This document shows positions 51,560-59,636 of a stretch of 64,000 nucleotides of DNA, piece after piece. Origin of the DNA: Antarctobacter heliothermus (lineage in GTDB: Bacteria > Pseudomonadota > Alphaproteobacteria > Rhodobacterales > Rhodobacteraceae); NCBI RefSeq assembly GCF_900188425.1, contig NZ_FZON01000007.1, positions 1-64,000 of the forward strand, given 5' to 3'. Within the stretch, counting starts at the first letter, position 1. Each line of letters opens with the position of its first letter. The notes below the pieces were generated by a model that saw only the letters and a list, made by a program, of their open reading frames with translations, was not told where the DNA came from and did no database searches. A program made the translations under genes and the position numbers.

Positions 51560-51999
51560 CTCAGGCGGGCTGGTTCATCCCGGCGCAAGCCTATGTGCCG
51601 GGACGCACCGCGCGCCCGCCTGACGGGCTGTTCGACTCGATCAGCGCATCTGCGCAGCCGGGAATGACCCCTGCGGATCTCGCGCAGAGCGATGCGTTTC
51701 GCCACGGGCTGTTCTACATCGAACGTGGGTTTTACTGGGAGGCCCATGAGGTGCTGGAGCCGGTCTGGATGGCACTGCCCGAGGACAGCGTTGAACGGCG
51801 TTTCGTACAAGCCCTGATCCAGACCGCCAATGGACTGTTGAAACTGCGCATGGATCGCCCCAAGGCCGCGCTGCGCCTGTGCGCGATTGCGCGCGGGCTT
51901 TTGCCCGAGGCGCGCAATGTGCAGATCATGACGTTTGGCGCGGAGAGGGTCCACGCTATGATCGATTCTATCGAAGAGGCGGCGATATGTGAAATATAA
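51556..51999 (+). CDS. DUF309 domain protein
   Basis: This 147-residue protein has the DUF309 signature RHGLFYIERGFYWEAHEVLE followed by PVWMALPEDSVERRFVQALIQ. It starts with GTG overlapping the hydrolase stop codon (GTGA). The His/Glu-rich helical fold suggests a metal or ligand site. The reason for its place in a benzoate operon is unknown. Its 3' end overlaps one of the TGCA-type operator-like sequences before boxC. Confidence 0.85.
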   Translation: MTQAGWFIPAQAYVPGRTARPPDGLFDSISASAQPGMTPADLAQSDAFRHGLFYIERGFYWEAHEVLEPVWMALPEDSVERRFVQALIQTANGLLKLRMDRPKAALRLCAIARGLLPEARNVQIMTFGAERVHAMIDSIEEAAICEI

Positions 52000-52077
52000 T
52001 GCACACGCGCCGTAAGATTGGCGCTGAATTGCGCAAGCCATTGAAGGCGAACGTGAATTTTTGTGCTTTATTATGCA
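51990..52077. promoter_or_regulatory. Degenerate TGCA-N6-TGCA elements upstream of boxC
   Basis: TGAA-N6-TGCA (51990-52003) and TGCT-N6-TGCA (52064-52077) each differ by one base from the exact elements upstream of the ligase. The 145-nt gap before boxC is AT-rich around 52055-52105, and the row of overlapping genes is broken here, so boxC probably has its own regulated promoter. Confidence 0.55.
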
Positions 52078-52144
52078 TACATAAGTTTACTTACTTTTCC
52101 CATTGATGTACGTTGCCTGCAACTTCACGACTAGGGAGGACCCG

Positions 52145-53803
52145 ATGACCAAGATGATCGACTTTCAGACAGACCCGGCCCACTACCGCCACTGGCGTGT
52201 CGAATATGACGGTCCGGTGGCTAACCTGTACATGGATGTGGATGAGGACGGTGGCCTGTTTGAGGGCTACAAGCTGAAGCTGAATTCCTACGATCTGGGC
52301 GTCGACATCGAGCTGAACGATGTGGTGCAGCGGATGCGGTTCGAACACCCCGAGGTCAAGACCGTCGTCATGCGGTCGGGCAAGACCGGCGTGTTCTGTG
52401 CCGGCGCGAACATCCGGATGCTGGGCGGGGCGGCGCATGGCCACAAGGTGAACTTTTGCAAGTTCACCAACGAGACGCGCAATGCCTATGAGGCCGCCGA
52501 AGAGGAAAGCGGCCAGAACTACATCGCTGCCGTCAAAGGCGCCTGCGCCGGGGGCGGGTATGAGCTGGCGCTGGCCTGCAACCACATCATGCTGACCGAT
52601 GACAGCACCTCGTCCGTGGGTCTGCCCGAGGTGCCGCTGCTGGCGGTGCTGCCGGGGACCGGCGGGCTGACCCGCGTCACCGACAAACGCAAAGTGCGCC
52701 GTGATCGGGCCGACATCTTCTGTTCGATCGAAGAGGGCGTAAAGGGCAAGCGCGCCAAGGACTGGCGGCTGGTCGACGAGGTGATCCCGAATTCGAAGTT
52801 CGATGACACCGTCGCCGAACGCGCCCGCGAATTTGCGGCGTCCTCGAAAAAGGCCGACGTGGCAGAGGGCATCACCCTTGGCCCGTTGTCGCGCACCATC
52901 ACCGACGACGCGGTGACCTATTCGCTGGTCGAGGTTGAACTGGACCGGGCCGGGCGCAAGGCGGTGATCACTCTGAAAGGGCCGGAAGAGGATGCGCCCG
53001 CCGACATGGAGGCCTTTCAGGCGCAGGGCGATCAGGCCTACATGCTGAAGCTTTGCCGCGAGCTGGAGGACGCGATCCTGCACCTGCGGCTGAACGAGAT
53101 GGCGCTGGGCCTGTGGATTTTCCGCACGCAGGGCGACCCGGAGAAACTGGCCGCGCATGAGGCGCTGTTGGCCGCGAACGCCGATCACTGGCTGGCCAAC
53201 GAGGTGCGCCAGTTCTGGAAACGCACGCTGAAACGGATCGACGTGACCTCCCGCTCGCTGGCGGCGTTTATCGAGCATGGATCGTGTTTTGTCGGTGTGC
53301 TGGCGGAAATCCTCTTTGCCGTCGACCGCAGCTATATGATGGAAGACGAATTTGAGGGCGATAACCGCCCGACGGCGACGCTGACCCTGACGGCGGACAA
53401 CTTTGGCCCCTATCCGATGGGCAACGGCATCACCCGCCTGCAAACCCGCTTTCTAGCGGAGCCGGAGCATGTCGAGGCGCTGAAGGAGAAGATCGGTGAG
53501 GCGCTGGAAGCCGAAGAGGCGGATGAGCAGGGGCTTGTCACCATGATCCTCGACGACATCGACTGGGAGGACGAGGTGCGCATCTTCATGGAGGAGCGCG
53601 CGTCGTTCAGCCCGGATGCGATGACGGGGATGGAGGCGAACCTGCGCTTTGCCGGGCCTGAAACCATGGAAACCCGCATCTTTGGCCGTCTGACCGCCTG
53701 GCAAAACTGGATCTTTATCCGTCCCAATGCCGTCGGCGCGGATGGCGCACTGCAGCGCTATGGCACCGGCATTCGGGGCGATTACAACATGGATCGCGTC
53801 TGA
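52145..53803 (+). CDS. boxC: 2,3-epoxybenzoyl-CoA dihydrolase (benzoyl-CoA-dihydrodiol lyase)
   Basis: BoxC hydrolytically opens 2,3-epoxybenzoyl-CoA to 3,4-dehydroadipyl-CoA semialdehyde and formate. The 552-residue protein contains two crotonase-like halves. The first has VMRSGKTGVFCAGANIRMLG and VKGACAGGGYELALACNHIM; the second has AFIEHGSCFVGVLAEILFAV. The length is normal for BoxC. GGGAGGA precedes the ATG at 52145. The next gene is boxB, 111 nt downstream. Confidence 0.95.
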   Translation: MTKMIDFQTDPAHYRHWRVEYDGPVANLYMDVDEDGGLFEGYKLKLNSYDLGVDIELNDVVQRMRFEHPEVKTVVMRSGKTGVFCAGANIRMLGGAAHGHKVNFCKFTNETRNAYEAAEEESGQNYIAAVKGACAGGGYELALACNHIMLTDDSTSSVGLPEVPLLAVLPGTGGLTRVTDKRKVRRDRADIFCSIEEGVKGKRAKDWRLVDEVIPNSKFDDTVAERAREFAASSKKADVAEGITLGPLSRTITDDAVTYSLVEVELDRAGRKAVITLKGPEEDAPADMEAFQAQGDQAYMLKLCRELEDAILHLRLNEMALGLWIFRTQGDPEKLAAHEALLAANADHWLANEVRQFWKRTLKRIDVTSRSLAAFIEHGSCFVGVLAEILFAVDRSYMMEDEFEGDNRPTATLTLTADNFGPYPMGNGITRLQTRFLAEPEHVEALKEKIGEALEAEEADEQGLVTMILDDIDWEDEVRIFMEERASFSPDAMTGMEANLRFAGPETMETRIFGRLTAWQNWIFIRPNAVGADGALQRYGTGIRGDYNMDRV

Positions 53804-53814
53804 CGCGCATCCGT

Positions 53815-53833
53815 GGTGGGTTGAAAACCCACC
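53815..53833 (+). other. Hairpin in the boxC-boxB spacer
   Basis: GGTGGGTT pairs with AACCCACC around a GAA loop, 11 nt after the boxC stop codon. With no T tract, a role in mRNA stability or processing between boxC and boxB is more likely than termination. Confidence 0.6.
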
Positions 53834-53914
53834 CTGCGGGCCCCGGCCGCGTGTCGGTCCCGTTGAACGCGACAGGGCGGGCTATGTCCCGCCACACCAC
53901 AAAGGGAGTGAGAC

Positions 53915-55366
53915 ATGCTCGATCTGATCAACGTGAGCTACGACACCCAGATCCCCAACAACGTGGGTCTGAGCTCGGACAAGAAGGTGCTGAAGGCGCT
54001 GGAAAAATGGCACCCCGGTTATATCGACTGGTGGAACAAGCTGATCCCGCAGAACTTTCAGGAATCGATGGTCTACCTGCGCACCGCCGTCAGCGTCGAC
54101 CCCAAGGGCTGGGCCAAGTTCGACTACGTCAAGATGCCGGAATACCGCTGGGGTGTGTTGCTGGCCCCGCAAGTCGAGGGTCGTGTGATCCCTTGCGGTG
54201 AGCATATGGGCGAACCGGCATGGCAAGAAGTGCCGGGCGAATACCGCAACCTGATGAAGCGCCTGATCGTCATTCAGGGCGACACAGAGCCGGGGTCGGT
54301 CGAGCAACAGCGCTTTCTGGGTCTGACCGCGCCGTCGCTGTACGATATGCGCAACCTGTTCCAGGTCAACGTCGAAGAGGGCCGCCACCTCTGGGCGATG
54401 GTCTACCTGCTGCAAAAGTATTTCGGCAAGGATGGTCGCGAAGAGGCGGATGACCTGCTGATCCGCTCGTCCGGGTCCGAAGAGGCGCCGCGCATGCTGG
54501 GCGCGTTCAACGAGGAAACGCCGGACTGGCTGTCGTTCTTCATGTTCACCTATTTCACCGACCGCGACGGCAAGATGCAGCTGGAATCTCTGGCGCAGTC
54601 TGGCTTTGATCCGCTGAGCCGCACCTGCCGATTCATGCTGACCGAAGAGGCGCACCACATGTTTGTCGGCGAAACCGGCGTGGGGCGCACCATTCAGGCC
54701 ACCTGCGAGGCGATGAACAAGGCGGGCATCAGCGACCCCTATGACGTGAACAAGATCCGCGATCTGGGTGTGATCGACCTGCCGACCATCCAGAAAAAGC
54801 TGAACCTGCACTACACGCTGTCGCTGGATCTGTTTGGTCAGGAAATCTCGACCAACGCGGCCAATGCGTTCAACGCAGGGATCAAGGGCCGCTACATGGA
54901 AGGCCGGATCGACGACGATCACCAGCTCAAGAACGACACTTACAAGGTGCTGGATCTGGAGGACGGCAAGATCGTCGAAAAGGACGTGCCGGCGCTGACC
55001 GCGATCAACATGCGTCTGCGCGACGACTATGTCCGCGATGCCTCGGGCGGGGTCGGGCGCTGGAACAAGCTGATCGAAAAGACCGGAATCGAGTTTGAGT
55101 TGAAGCTGCCGCACCAGTCCTTCAACCGCAAGATCGGTGTGTTCGCGGGGCATAACTTTGACCCCGATGGCAATCATGTTTCGGGCGATGCGTTCGACAA
55201 GGGCCTGCCGAACTGGCTGCCGACCCATGGCGACGGCGATTTCATCCAGTCGCTGATGAAGCCGTGCTATGAGCCGGGCAAATTCGCCAGCTGGATTGCG
55301 CCGCCAAAGGTGGGCATTGATAACAAGCCGGGCGATTTTGAATACGTCAAACTGCACATGGCGTGA
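53915..55366 (+). CDS. boxB: Benzoyl-CoA 2,3-epoxidase, diiron subunit BoxB
   Basis: BoxB is the diiron oxygenase that epoxidises benzoyl-CoA using O2 and electrons from BoxA. The 483-residue protein has two E-x-x-H motifs on its core helices: VNVEEGRHLWAMVYLLQ (Glu155/His158) and FMLTEEAHHMFVGETG (Glu244-245/His247-248), as expected for a class I diiron site. The ribosome binding site is AGGGAG. It is followed by a 55-residue Cys-rich gene before boxA. Confidence 0.96.
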   Translation: MLDLINVSYDTQIPNNVGLSSDKKVLKALEKWHPGYIDWWNKLIPQNFQESMVYLRTAVSVDPKGWAKFDYVKMPEYRWGVLLAPQVEGRVIPCGEHMGEPAWQEVPGEYRNLMKRLIVIQGDTEPGSVEQQRFLGLTAPSLYDMRNLFQVNVEEGRHLWAMVYLLQKYFGKDGREEADDLLIRSSGSEEAPRMLGAFNEETPDWLSFFMFTYFTDRDGKMQLESLAQSGFDPLSRTCRFMLTEEAHHMFVGETGVGRTIQATCEAMNKAGISDPYDVNKIRDLGVIDLPTIQKKLNLHYTLSLDLFGQEISTNAANAFNAGIKGRYMEGRIDDDHQLKNDTYKVLDLEDGKIVEKDVPALTAINMRLRDDYVRDASGGVGRWNKLIEKTGIEFELKLPHQSFNRKIGVFAGHNFDPDGNHVSGDAFDKGLPNWLPTHGDGDFIQSLMKPCYEPGKFASWIAPPKVGIDNKPGDFEYVKLHMA

Positions 55367-55429
55367 GACATCTGGCCCGGCGCGGGGAACAGGCCCGCGC
55401 CGGGCCGCATTGCCGGAGGAGGAAACGCG

Positions 55430-55597
55430 ATGATCACCAAACGCAACGTAGGTCACGCACCGCGTGTCACCGAGGTCGCCCGCGAACTGGGTGAAATCGG
55501 CTGCTGCATCGGGTGCGAGGATTGCCGGGGTCTGTGTCAGGCCCTCATAGAGGCAATCGCCCTTCCCAAGGCCGTTCTGAACCGGGGGGCGCGATGA
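55430..55597 (+). CDS. 55-residue Cys-rich mini-ferredoxin-like protein between boxB and boxA
   Basis: A short open frame runs from the ATG at 55430 to a TGA at 55595-55597. It is preceded by a very strong GGAGGAGG site and overlaps the boxA ATG (ATGA). The protein starts MITKRNVGHAPRVTEVAREL and then has GEIGCCIGCEDCRGLCQALI. Cys26, 29, 32 and 36 give C-x2-C-x2-C-x3-C, the spacing of one [4Fe-4S] ferredoxin half and of both BoxA cluster motifs, with Gln where Pro normally follows; Cys25 is extra. It could carry electrons between BoxA and BoxB or help insert a cluster. No known family was recognised. Confidence 0.75.
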   Translation: MITKRNVGHAPRVTEVARELGEIGCCIGCEDCRGLCQALIEAIALPKAVLNRGAR

Positions 55598-56787
55598 ACA
55601 CGCCATTGAAGCAGCACCTGATCGACCCCGAAATCTGCATCCGGTGCTACACCTGTGAGATGACCTGCCCGGTGGGCGCCATCGAACATGATGACAACAA
55701 TGTGGTGGTGAATGCCGAGACCTGCAATTTCTGCATGGATTGCATTCCGGTCTGTCCCACCGGCTCTATCGACGAATGGCGGGTGGTCGACACGCCCTAT
55801 TCGCTCGAAGAGCAATATGAATGGATGGAACTGCCCGAACAGGGTGAGGTTGCCGTGGCCGACAGCGCGGATGCCGGTGTCGAGAGCGGCACAGACCCGG
55901 TCGCCGCCCTGTTGGCAGAGGCGCACAAGGGTGCGGGCGGCAAGGCGGTCGCCCCCGTGTCGGCGACGAAACCCACGGTGAACCTCTACAACCTTGGCAA
56001 CCCGGTCGAGGCAGTGGTGCAGGGCAACTATCGCCTGACCGCCGAGGGATCGGATTCCGACGTGCGCCACATCATCCTCGATTTTCAGGGCAAACCGTTT
56101 CCGGCGTTGGAGGGGCAGTCGCTGGGCATCATCGCCCCCGGCACCGATGCCGAGGGTAAGGCGCATCTGCCACGGCTCTATTCCGTGTCCAGCCCGCGCG
56201 ATGGTGAGCGGGCAGGCTATCACAACGTCTCGTTGACCGTGAAACGTGAGGACGGTGGCACCTGTTCGAACTACGTCTGCGACCTGAAAAAGGGCGACAC
56301 TGTGCAGGTGACGGGACCGTTTGGCGCGACCTTCCTGATGCCCAATGACCCGGACGCACGGCTGTTGATGATCTGCACCGGCACCGGATCGGCGCCGATG
56401 CGCGCCTTTACCATGGCCCGCCAGCGCACGGTGGGCAAGAAATCCGGCGGCATGGTCATGTTCTTTGGCGCACGCACCCCCGAATCGCTGCCCTATTTCG
56501 GACCGCTCAACAAGGTGCCGTCCAGCGTGCTGCAAAAGCATCTGGTGTTCAGCCGGATGCCCGGACAGGACAAGGAATATGTGCAGGACCGAATGCGCAT
56601 CGAAGAGGACATTGTGGCCGACATGCTGGAAGACCCCGCGACGCATATCTACATCTGCGGCCTGAAAGAGATGGAAGAGGGCGTAGAGCGCGCCTTTACC
56701 AACATCGCCGAAAGCATCGGGCATCAGTGGCGCAATCTTCGCGACGTGTTGCGCGAAGAGGGCCGCTATCACGTCGAGACCTACTAG
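55594..56787 (+). CDS. boxA: Benzoyl-CoA 2,3-epoxidase, reductase subunit BoxA
   Basis: BoxA delivers electrons from NADPH to BoxB. The 397-residue protein has an N-terminal two-cluster ferredoxin domain (CIRCYTCEMTCP and CNFCMDCIPVCP), a short linker (85-125) and a ferredoxin-NADP reductase module: FAD-binding RLYSVSSPRDGE, then CTGTGSAPMRAF for NADPH and the C-terminal EEGRYHVETY. Both cluster motifs are intact. It is translationally coupled to the small Cys-rich gene upstream, and its stop codon abuts the next GTG. Confidence 0.95.
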   Translation: MNTPLKQHLIDPEICIRCYTCEMTCPVGAIEHDDNNVVVNAETCNFCMDCIPVCPTGSIDEWRVVDTPYSLEEQYEWMELPEQGEVAVADSADAGVESGTDPVAALLAEAHKGAGGKAVAPVSATKPTVNLYNLGNPVEAVVQGNYRLTAEGSDSDVRHIILDFQGKPFPALEGQSLGIIAPGTDAEGKAHLPRLYSVSSPRDGERAGYHNVSLTVKREDGGTCSNYVCDLKKGDTVQVTGPFGATFLMPNDPDARLLMICTGTGSAPMRAFTMARQRTVGKKSGGMVMFFGARTPESLPYFGPLNKVPSSVLQKHLVFSRMPGQDKEYVQDRMRIEEDIVADMLEDPATHIYICGLKEMEEGVERAFTNIAESIGHQWRNLRDVLREEGRYHVETY

Positions 56788-57225
56788 GTGGAGCCGCGTC
56801 CCGGCACCGCCCACCGCCATGAAATCCGCGTGACATGGGGGGACTGCGATCCGGCGAGGATCGTCTACACCGGGCGCATCCCGTGGTTTGCGCTGGATGC
56901 GATCAACAGTTGGTGGGTCGAAAACCTGGGCGGGGATGGCTGGTTCCAGATGGAACTGGACCGCAACGTCGGCACGCCCTTTGTCCGGCTGGAGATGGAT
57001 TTTCGCGCCCCAATCACGCCGCGCCATCCGCTGGTCTGCCACGTCTGGCCGGTGCGGCTGGGGGAAACCTCGATCACCTTTCGCGTCGATGGTCTGCAGG
57101 ATGGGACGCTGTGTTTTTCGTCTCGGACGGTCAGTGTTTTCATCGACGCGGCGGGTTTTACCAAGCGAACGCCGCCGGATGACATGCGCGCGATGATAGA
57201 GCGGCAGTTGCCCGACGCGGGTTGA
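56788..57225 (+). CDS. Hot-dog acyl-CoA thioesterase (4HBT family)
   Basis: This 145-residue thioesterase has the signature VTWGDCDPARIVYTGRIPWF, in which the Asp of GDCDPA is the catalytic residue of Pseudomonas-type 4-hydroxybenzoyl-CoA thioesterases. It starts with GTG directly after the boxA stop codon and so is the last gene of the box operon. A likely task is to release CoA from benzoyl-CoA or dead-end intermediates. Confidence 0.9.
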   Translation: MEPRPGTAHRHEIRVTWGDCDPARIVYTGRIPWFALDAINSWWVENLGGDGWFQMELDRNVGTPFVRLEMDFRAPITPRHPLVCHVWPVRLGETSITFRVDGLQDGTLCFSSRTVSVFIDAAGFTKRTPPDDMRAMIERQLPDAG

Positions 57226-57281
57226 TTTTCGGCGCAGGTTTGACGCACCGGAATTCCACCGCAACGGGGGGATCGTGGGGC

Positions 57282-57310
57282 TTGCGCTTGGATTTTGGCT
57301 TTGCTAAATA
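57282..57310 (+). promoter_or_regulatory. Promoter of tRNA-His
   Basis: TTGCGC (57282-57287) and TAAATA (57305-57310) are separated by 17 nt and lie about 42 nt before the tRNA 5' end, as expected for a housekeeping sigma-70-type promoter. Confidence 0.6.
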
Positions 57311-57351
57311 GCCCTACGTTCGGCGCCGGACCTTGTTGTTCAGCGCCCTGT

Positions 57352-57428
57352 GCCGCCTTAGCTCAGTTGGTTAGAGCGCTTGATTGTGGATCAAGAGGTC
57401 CCTGGTTCGAGACCAGGAGGTGGTACCA
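57352..57428 (+). tRNA. tRNA-His(GTG), alphaproteobacterial type without G-1
   Basis: Acceptor GCCGCCT pairs with AGGTGGT, giving G1:U72. Next come T8 A9, the D-arm GCTCAGTTGGTTAGAGC, anticodon loop TTGTGGA (anticodon GTG), T-arm CCTGG TTCGAGA CCAGG, discriminator A73 and an encoded CCA. There is no G at -1 and no C73, the derived tRNA-His seen in a large alphaproteobacterial group with a matching HisRS. Confidence 0.95.
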
Positions 57429-57478
57429 CTCTCCCCCCCTGATACTTGCCCTCTGATGCTTGACTTGACCCGCGTCGA

Positions 57479-57967
57479 TCATTTGTCGTCGGGTGCATCC
57501 GTATGTGACGCAGCCAGATCACGGGTGACGCTTTCGAGCATTTCCAGCAGGTCGGCAATGCGATCCGCGCCAAGACGTGCCTCTATTTCCGAGAGAATCT
57601 GCGCGCGTGTCTGGCTCGCCTCCTGCAACAGCGCCTGGCCCGTGGTGCCGATGCTGACCTGGGTGCGGCGGCGGTCTGCTGCATCCGTGCGCAGGGTGAT
57701 CAGATCGCGCGCTTCCAGCGACTTGAGGATACGGGTCAGTGTAGGTGCCAGCACAAACGCGGTGCGGGCCAGGTGGGTGGCGTCGATCTCGCCGGCCTCC
57801 TGCACCACCCGCAGGACACGCCATTGCTGTTCGGTGACATCCAGCCCGCGCAACATCGGCCGATAGCGGTCCATGACGGCCTCGCGCGCGCGCAGCAGCG
57901 CGTTGGGCAAGGTGCGCGGCGTGTCGAAAGGCGCAATGGCCTCGCGGCTGTGTTTGGTCAGGGACAA
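57479..57967 (-). CDS. hpaR: MarR-family regulator, HpaR type
   Basis: This 162-residue regulator has PFDTPRTLPNALLRAREAVM at the N-terminus, a segment typical of HpaR, and the winged helix FVLAPTLTRILKSLEARDLI. It starts at TTG 57967, supported by AGGAG 6 nt upstream. HpaR represses homoprotocatechuate/4-hydroxyphenylacetate genes. Here it is divergent from a decarboxylase-hpaG-hpaH set, with the palindrome TTAACATGTTAA between them. Confidence 0.87.
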   Translation of the reverse strand: MSLTKHSREAIAPFDTPRTLPNALLRAREAVMDRYRPMLRGLDVTEQQWRVLRVVQEAGEIDATHLARTAFVLAPTLTRILKSLEARDLITLRTDAADRRRTQVSIGTTGQALLQEASQTRAQILSEIEARLGADRIADLLEMLESVTRDLAASHTDAPDDK

Positions 57968-57998
57968 GGATTTCTCCTGTTGACAGTCAGATCGGTAT

Positions 57999-58010
57999 TT
58001 AACATGTTAA
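57999..58010. promoter_or_regulatory. Candidate HpaR operator
   Basis: TTAACATGTTAA is a perfect 12-bp palindrome, 32 nt upstream of the hpaR start codon in the divergent region before the decarboxylase gene. This is the expected location for a MarR-type autoregulatory site. Confidence 0.72.
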
Positions 58011-58232
58011 CCGTCGGAGGAAGGCCGAGGTTGGCGCGACATGGATCGGGGGCATGGGGCGGGCACGACCCGGCGGTGTATACCGTTCCGTTTATACAGG
58101 CCATGAGTGTTCCGCTGCACGCGATGCGCGCCGCAACCGGCGCATTTCCGCTGGCAGACGCGTGGTCGAGGGCGGCGGCTCTGCCTCGACGAGGCACAGG
58201 CAAGTAGGGAATTTCCTGAGAGGAAGGACAAG

Positions 58233-59636
58233 ATGGACTGGGATGAATTCGCCCAATGGGGTGAAAAGGCCGTGGCGTTTGGCGCGGAGTACCACAAGAC
58301 CCTGCGTGAGTGCCCTGTGCGGCCGCGTGTCGTGCCGGGTCAGATTGCGGCGCTGTTGCCCGCGTCCCCGCCCGAAGGGGCCGAGGGCATGGAGGCGATC
58401 CTTGAGGATTTTGAACGGATCGTGATGCCGGGGCTGACCCATTGGCAGCACCCGCGTTTCTTTGCCTATTTCCCGGCCAACGCCGCGCCGCCCTCGATGC
58501 TGGCCGAGATGCTGGTCACGATGCTCGCCCCGCAATGCATGCTGTGGCAGACCTCTCCGGCCGCGACAGAGATGGAAGGCGTGATGCTGGACTGGCTGCG
58601 GCAGGCGGTGGGCCTGCCGGAGGGGTTCCAGGGCGTGATACAGGACTCGGCGTCCTCGGCCACATTGGCGGCGGTGCTGGTGATGCGGGAACGGGCGCTG
58701 GGCTGGGCGGGCAACGCCAAGGGGCTGGCGGGCGGGCCGGCGGTGCGGATCTACTGTTCGGATCAGGTGCATACCTCGATCGACCGGGCGGCCTGGGTGT
58801 CGGGTGTGGGGCAGGAGAACCTTGTGAAATTGCCCGTCGTCGCGGACGACCCGTTGCGCCCCATGGACGTGGCGGCGTTGCGTGCGGCGATTGCGGCGGA
58901 CCGCGCGGCAGGGCATCTGCCCGCCGGGATCATCGGCGTGACCGGGGCCACCGGCATGGGCGCCTGTGACCGGCTGGGGGATCTGGCCGACGTAGCCGAG
59001 GCCGAAAACCTGTACCTGCACATTGACGCGGCATGGGCCGGGGCGGGCATGATCTGTCCCGAAAACCGGGTCCTTTGGACGGGTGTCGAGCGGGCCGACA
59101 GCATGGTGTTCAACCCGCACAAATGGATGGGCGCGCAGTTCGACTGTTCGGCGCATTTCATCCGCGACCCGGATGCGCTGCGCCAGACGCTGGCGATCCG
59201 CCCGGAATACCTCAAGACGCTGGGCGCGGAGGACGTGACCGACTACAGCGAATGGTCGATCCCGCTGGGCCGTCGCTTTCGCGCGCTGAAACTGTGGTTC
59301 TTGATCCGATCCTATGGGCTGGACGGACTGCGGCAGGTGATCCGCAACCATGTGACCTGGTCGCAGAACCTGGCGTCGCGGCTGGCGGCAGAGCCGGATT
59401 TTGAGATCGTGACCGCGCCGGTTTTGTCGTTGTTCACGTTTCGACACACAGGCGACGATGCGCATAATCTGGCACTGGTCGAGGCGATCAACTCGGACGG
59501 GCGCATCTATCTGACCCAGACCAAGGTGGACGGGCAGGTGGTGATCCGCTTTCAGGCCGGGGCCTTTGGCGCGACAGAGGCCGATGTGGCCATGGCCTTT
59601 GATGTCATAACCGAAATCGCGAGGGATCTGGCATGA
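58233..59636 (+). CDS. Group II aromatic amino acid decarboxylase-like PLP enzyme
   Basis: This 467-residue PLP enzyme of the aromatic-L-amino-acid decarboxylase family begins MDWDEFAQWGEKAVAF. It has HPRFFAYFPANAAPPSMLAE, then LHIDAAWAGAGMICPE, with the cofactor-binding Asp, and the PLP Lys in FNPHKWMGAQFDCSAHF. It would decarboxylate tyrosine, phenylalanine, tryptophan or DOPA. GGAAGGA precedes the ATG at 58233. Its place at the head of an hpa operon suggests entry of tyrosine via tyramine. It overlaps the next gene by ATGA. Confidence 0.9.
   Translation: MDWDEFAQWGEKAVAFGAEYHKTLRECPVRPRVVPGQIAALLPASPPEGAEGMEAILEDFERIVMPGLTHWQHPRFFAYFPANAAPPSMLAEMLVTMLAPQCMLWQTSPAATEMEGVMLDWLRQAVGLPEGFQGVIQDSASSATLAAVLVMRERALGWAGNAKGLAGGPAVRIYCSDQVHTSIDRAAWVSGVGQENLVKLPVVADDPLRPMDVAALRAAIAADRAAGHLPAGIIGVTGATGMGACDRLGDLADVAEAENLYLHIDAAWAGAGMICPENRVLWTGVERADSMVFNPHKWMGAQFDCSAHFIRDPDALRQTLAIRPEYLKTLGAEDVTDYSEWSIPLGRRFRALKLWFLIRSYGLDGLRQVIRNHVTWSQNLASRLAAEPDFEIVTAPVLSLFTFRHTGDDAHNLALVEAINSDGRIYLTQTKVDGQVVIRFQAGAFGATEADVAMAFDVITEIARDLA

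Noticed and set aside
52091-55606. Two long minus-strand open frames opposite boxC and boxB
   Set aside because: They lack ribosome binding sites and recognisable domains; boxC and boxB on the other strand are unambiguous.
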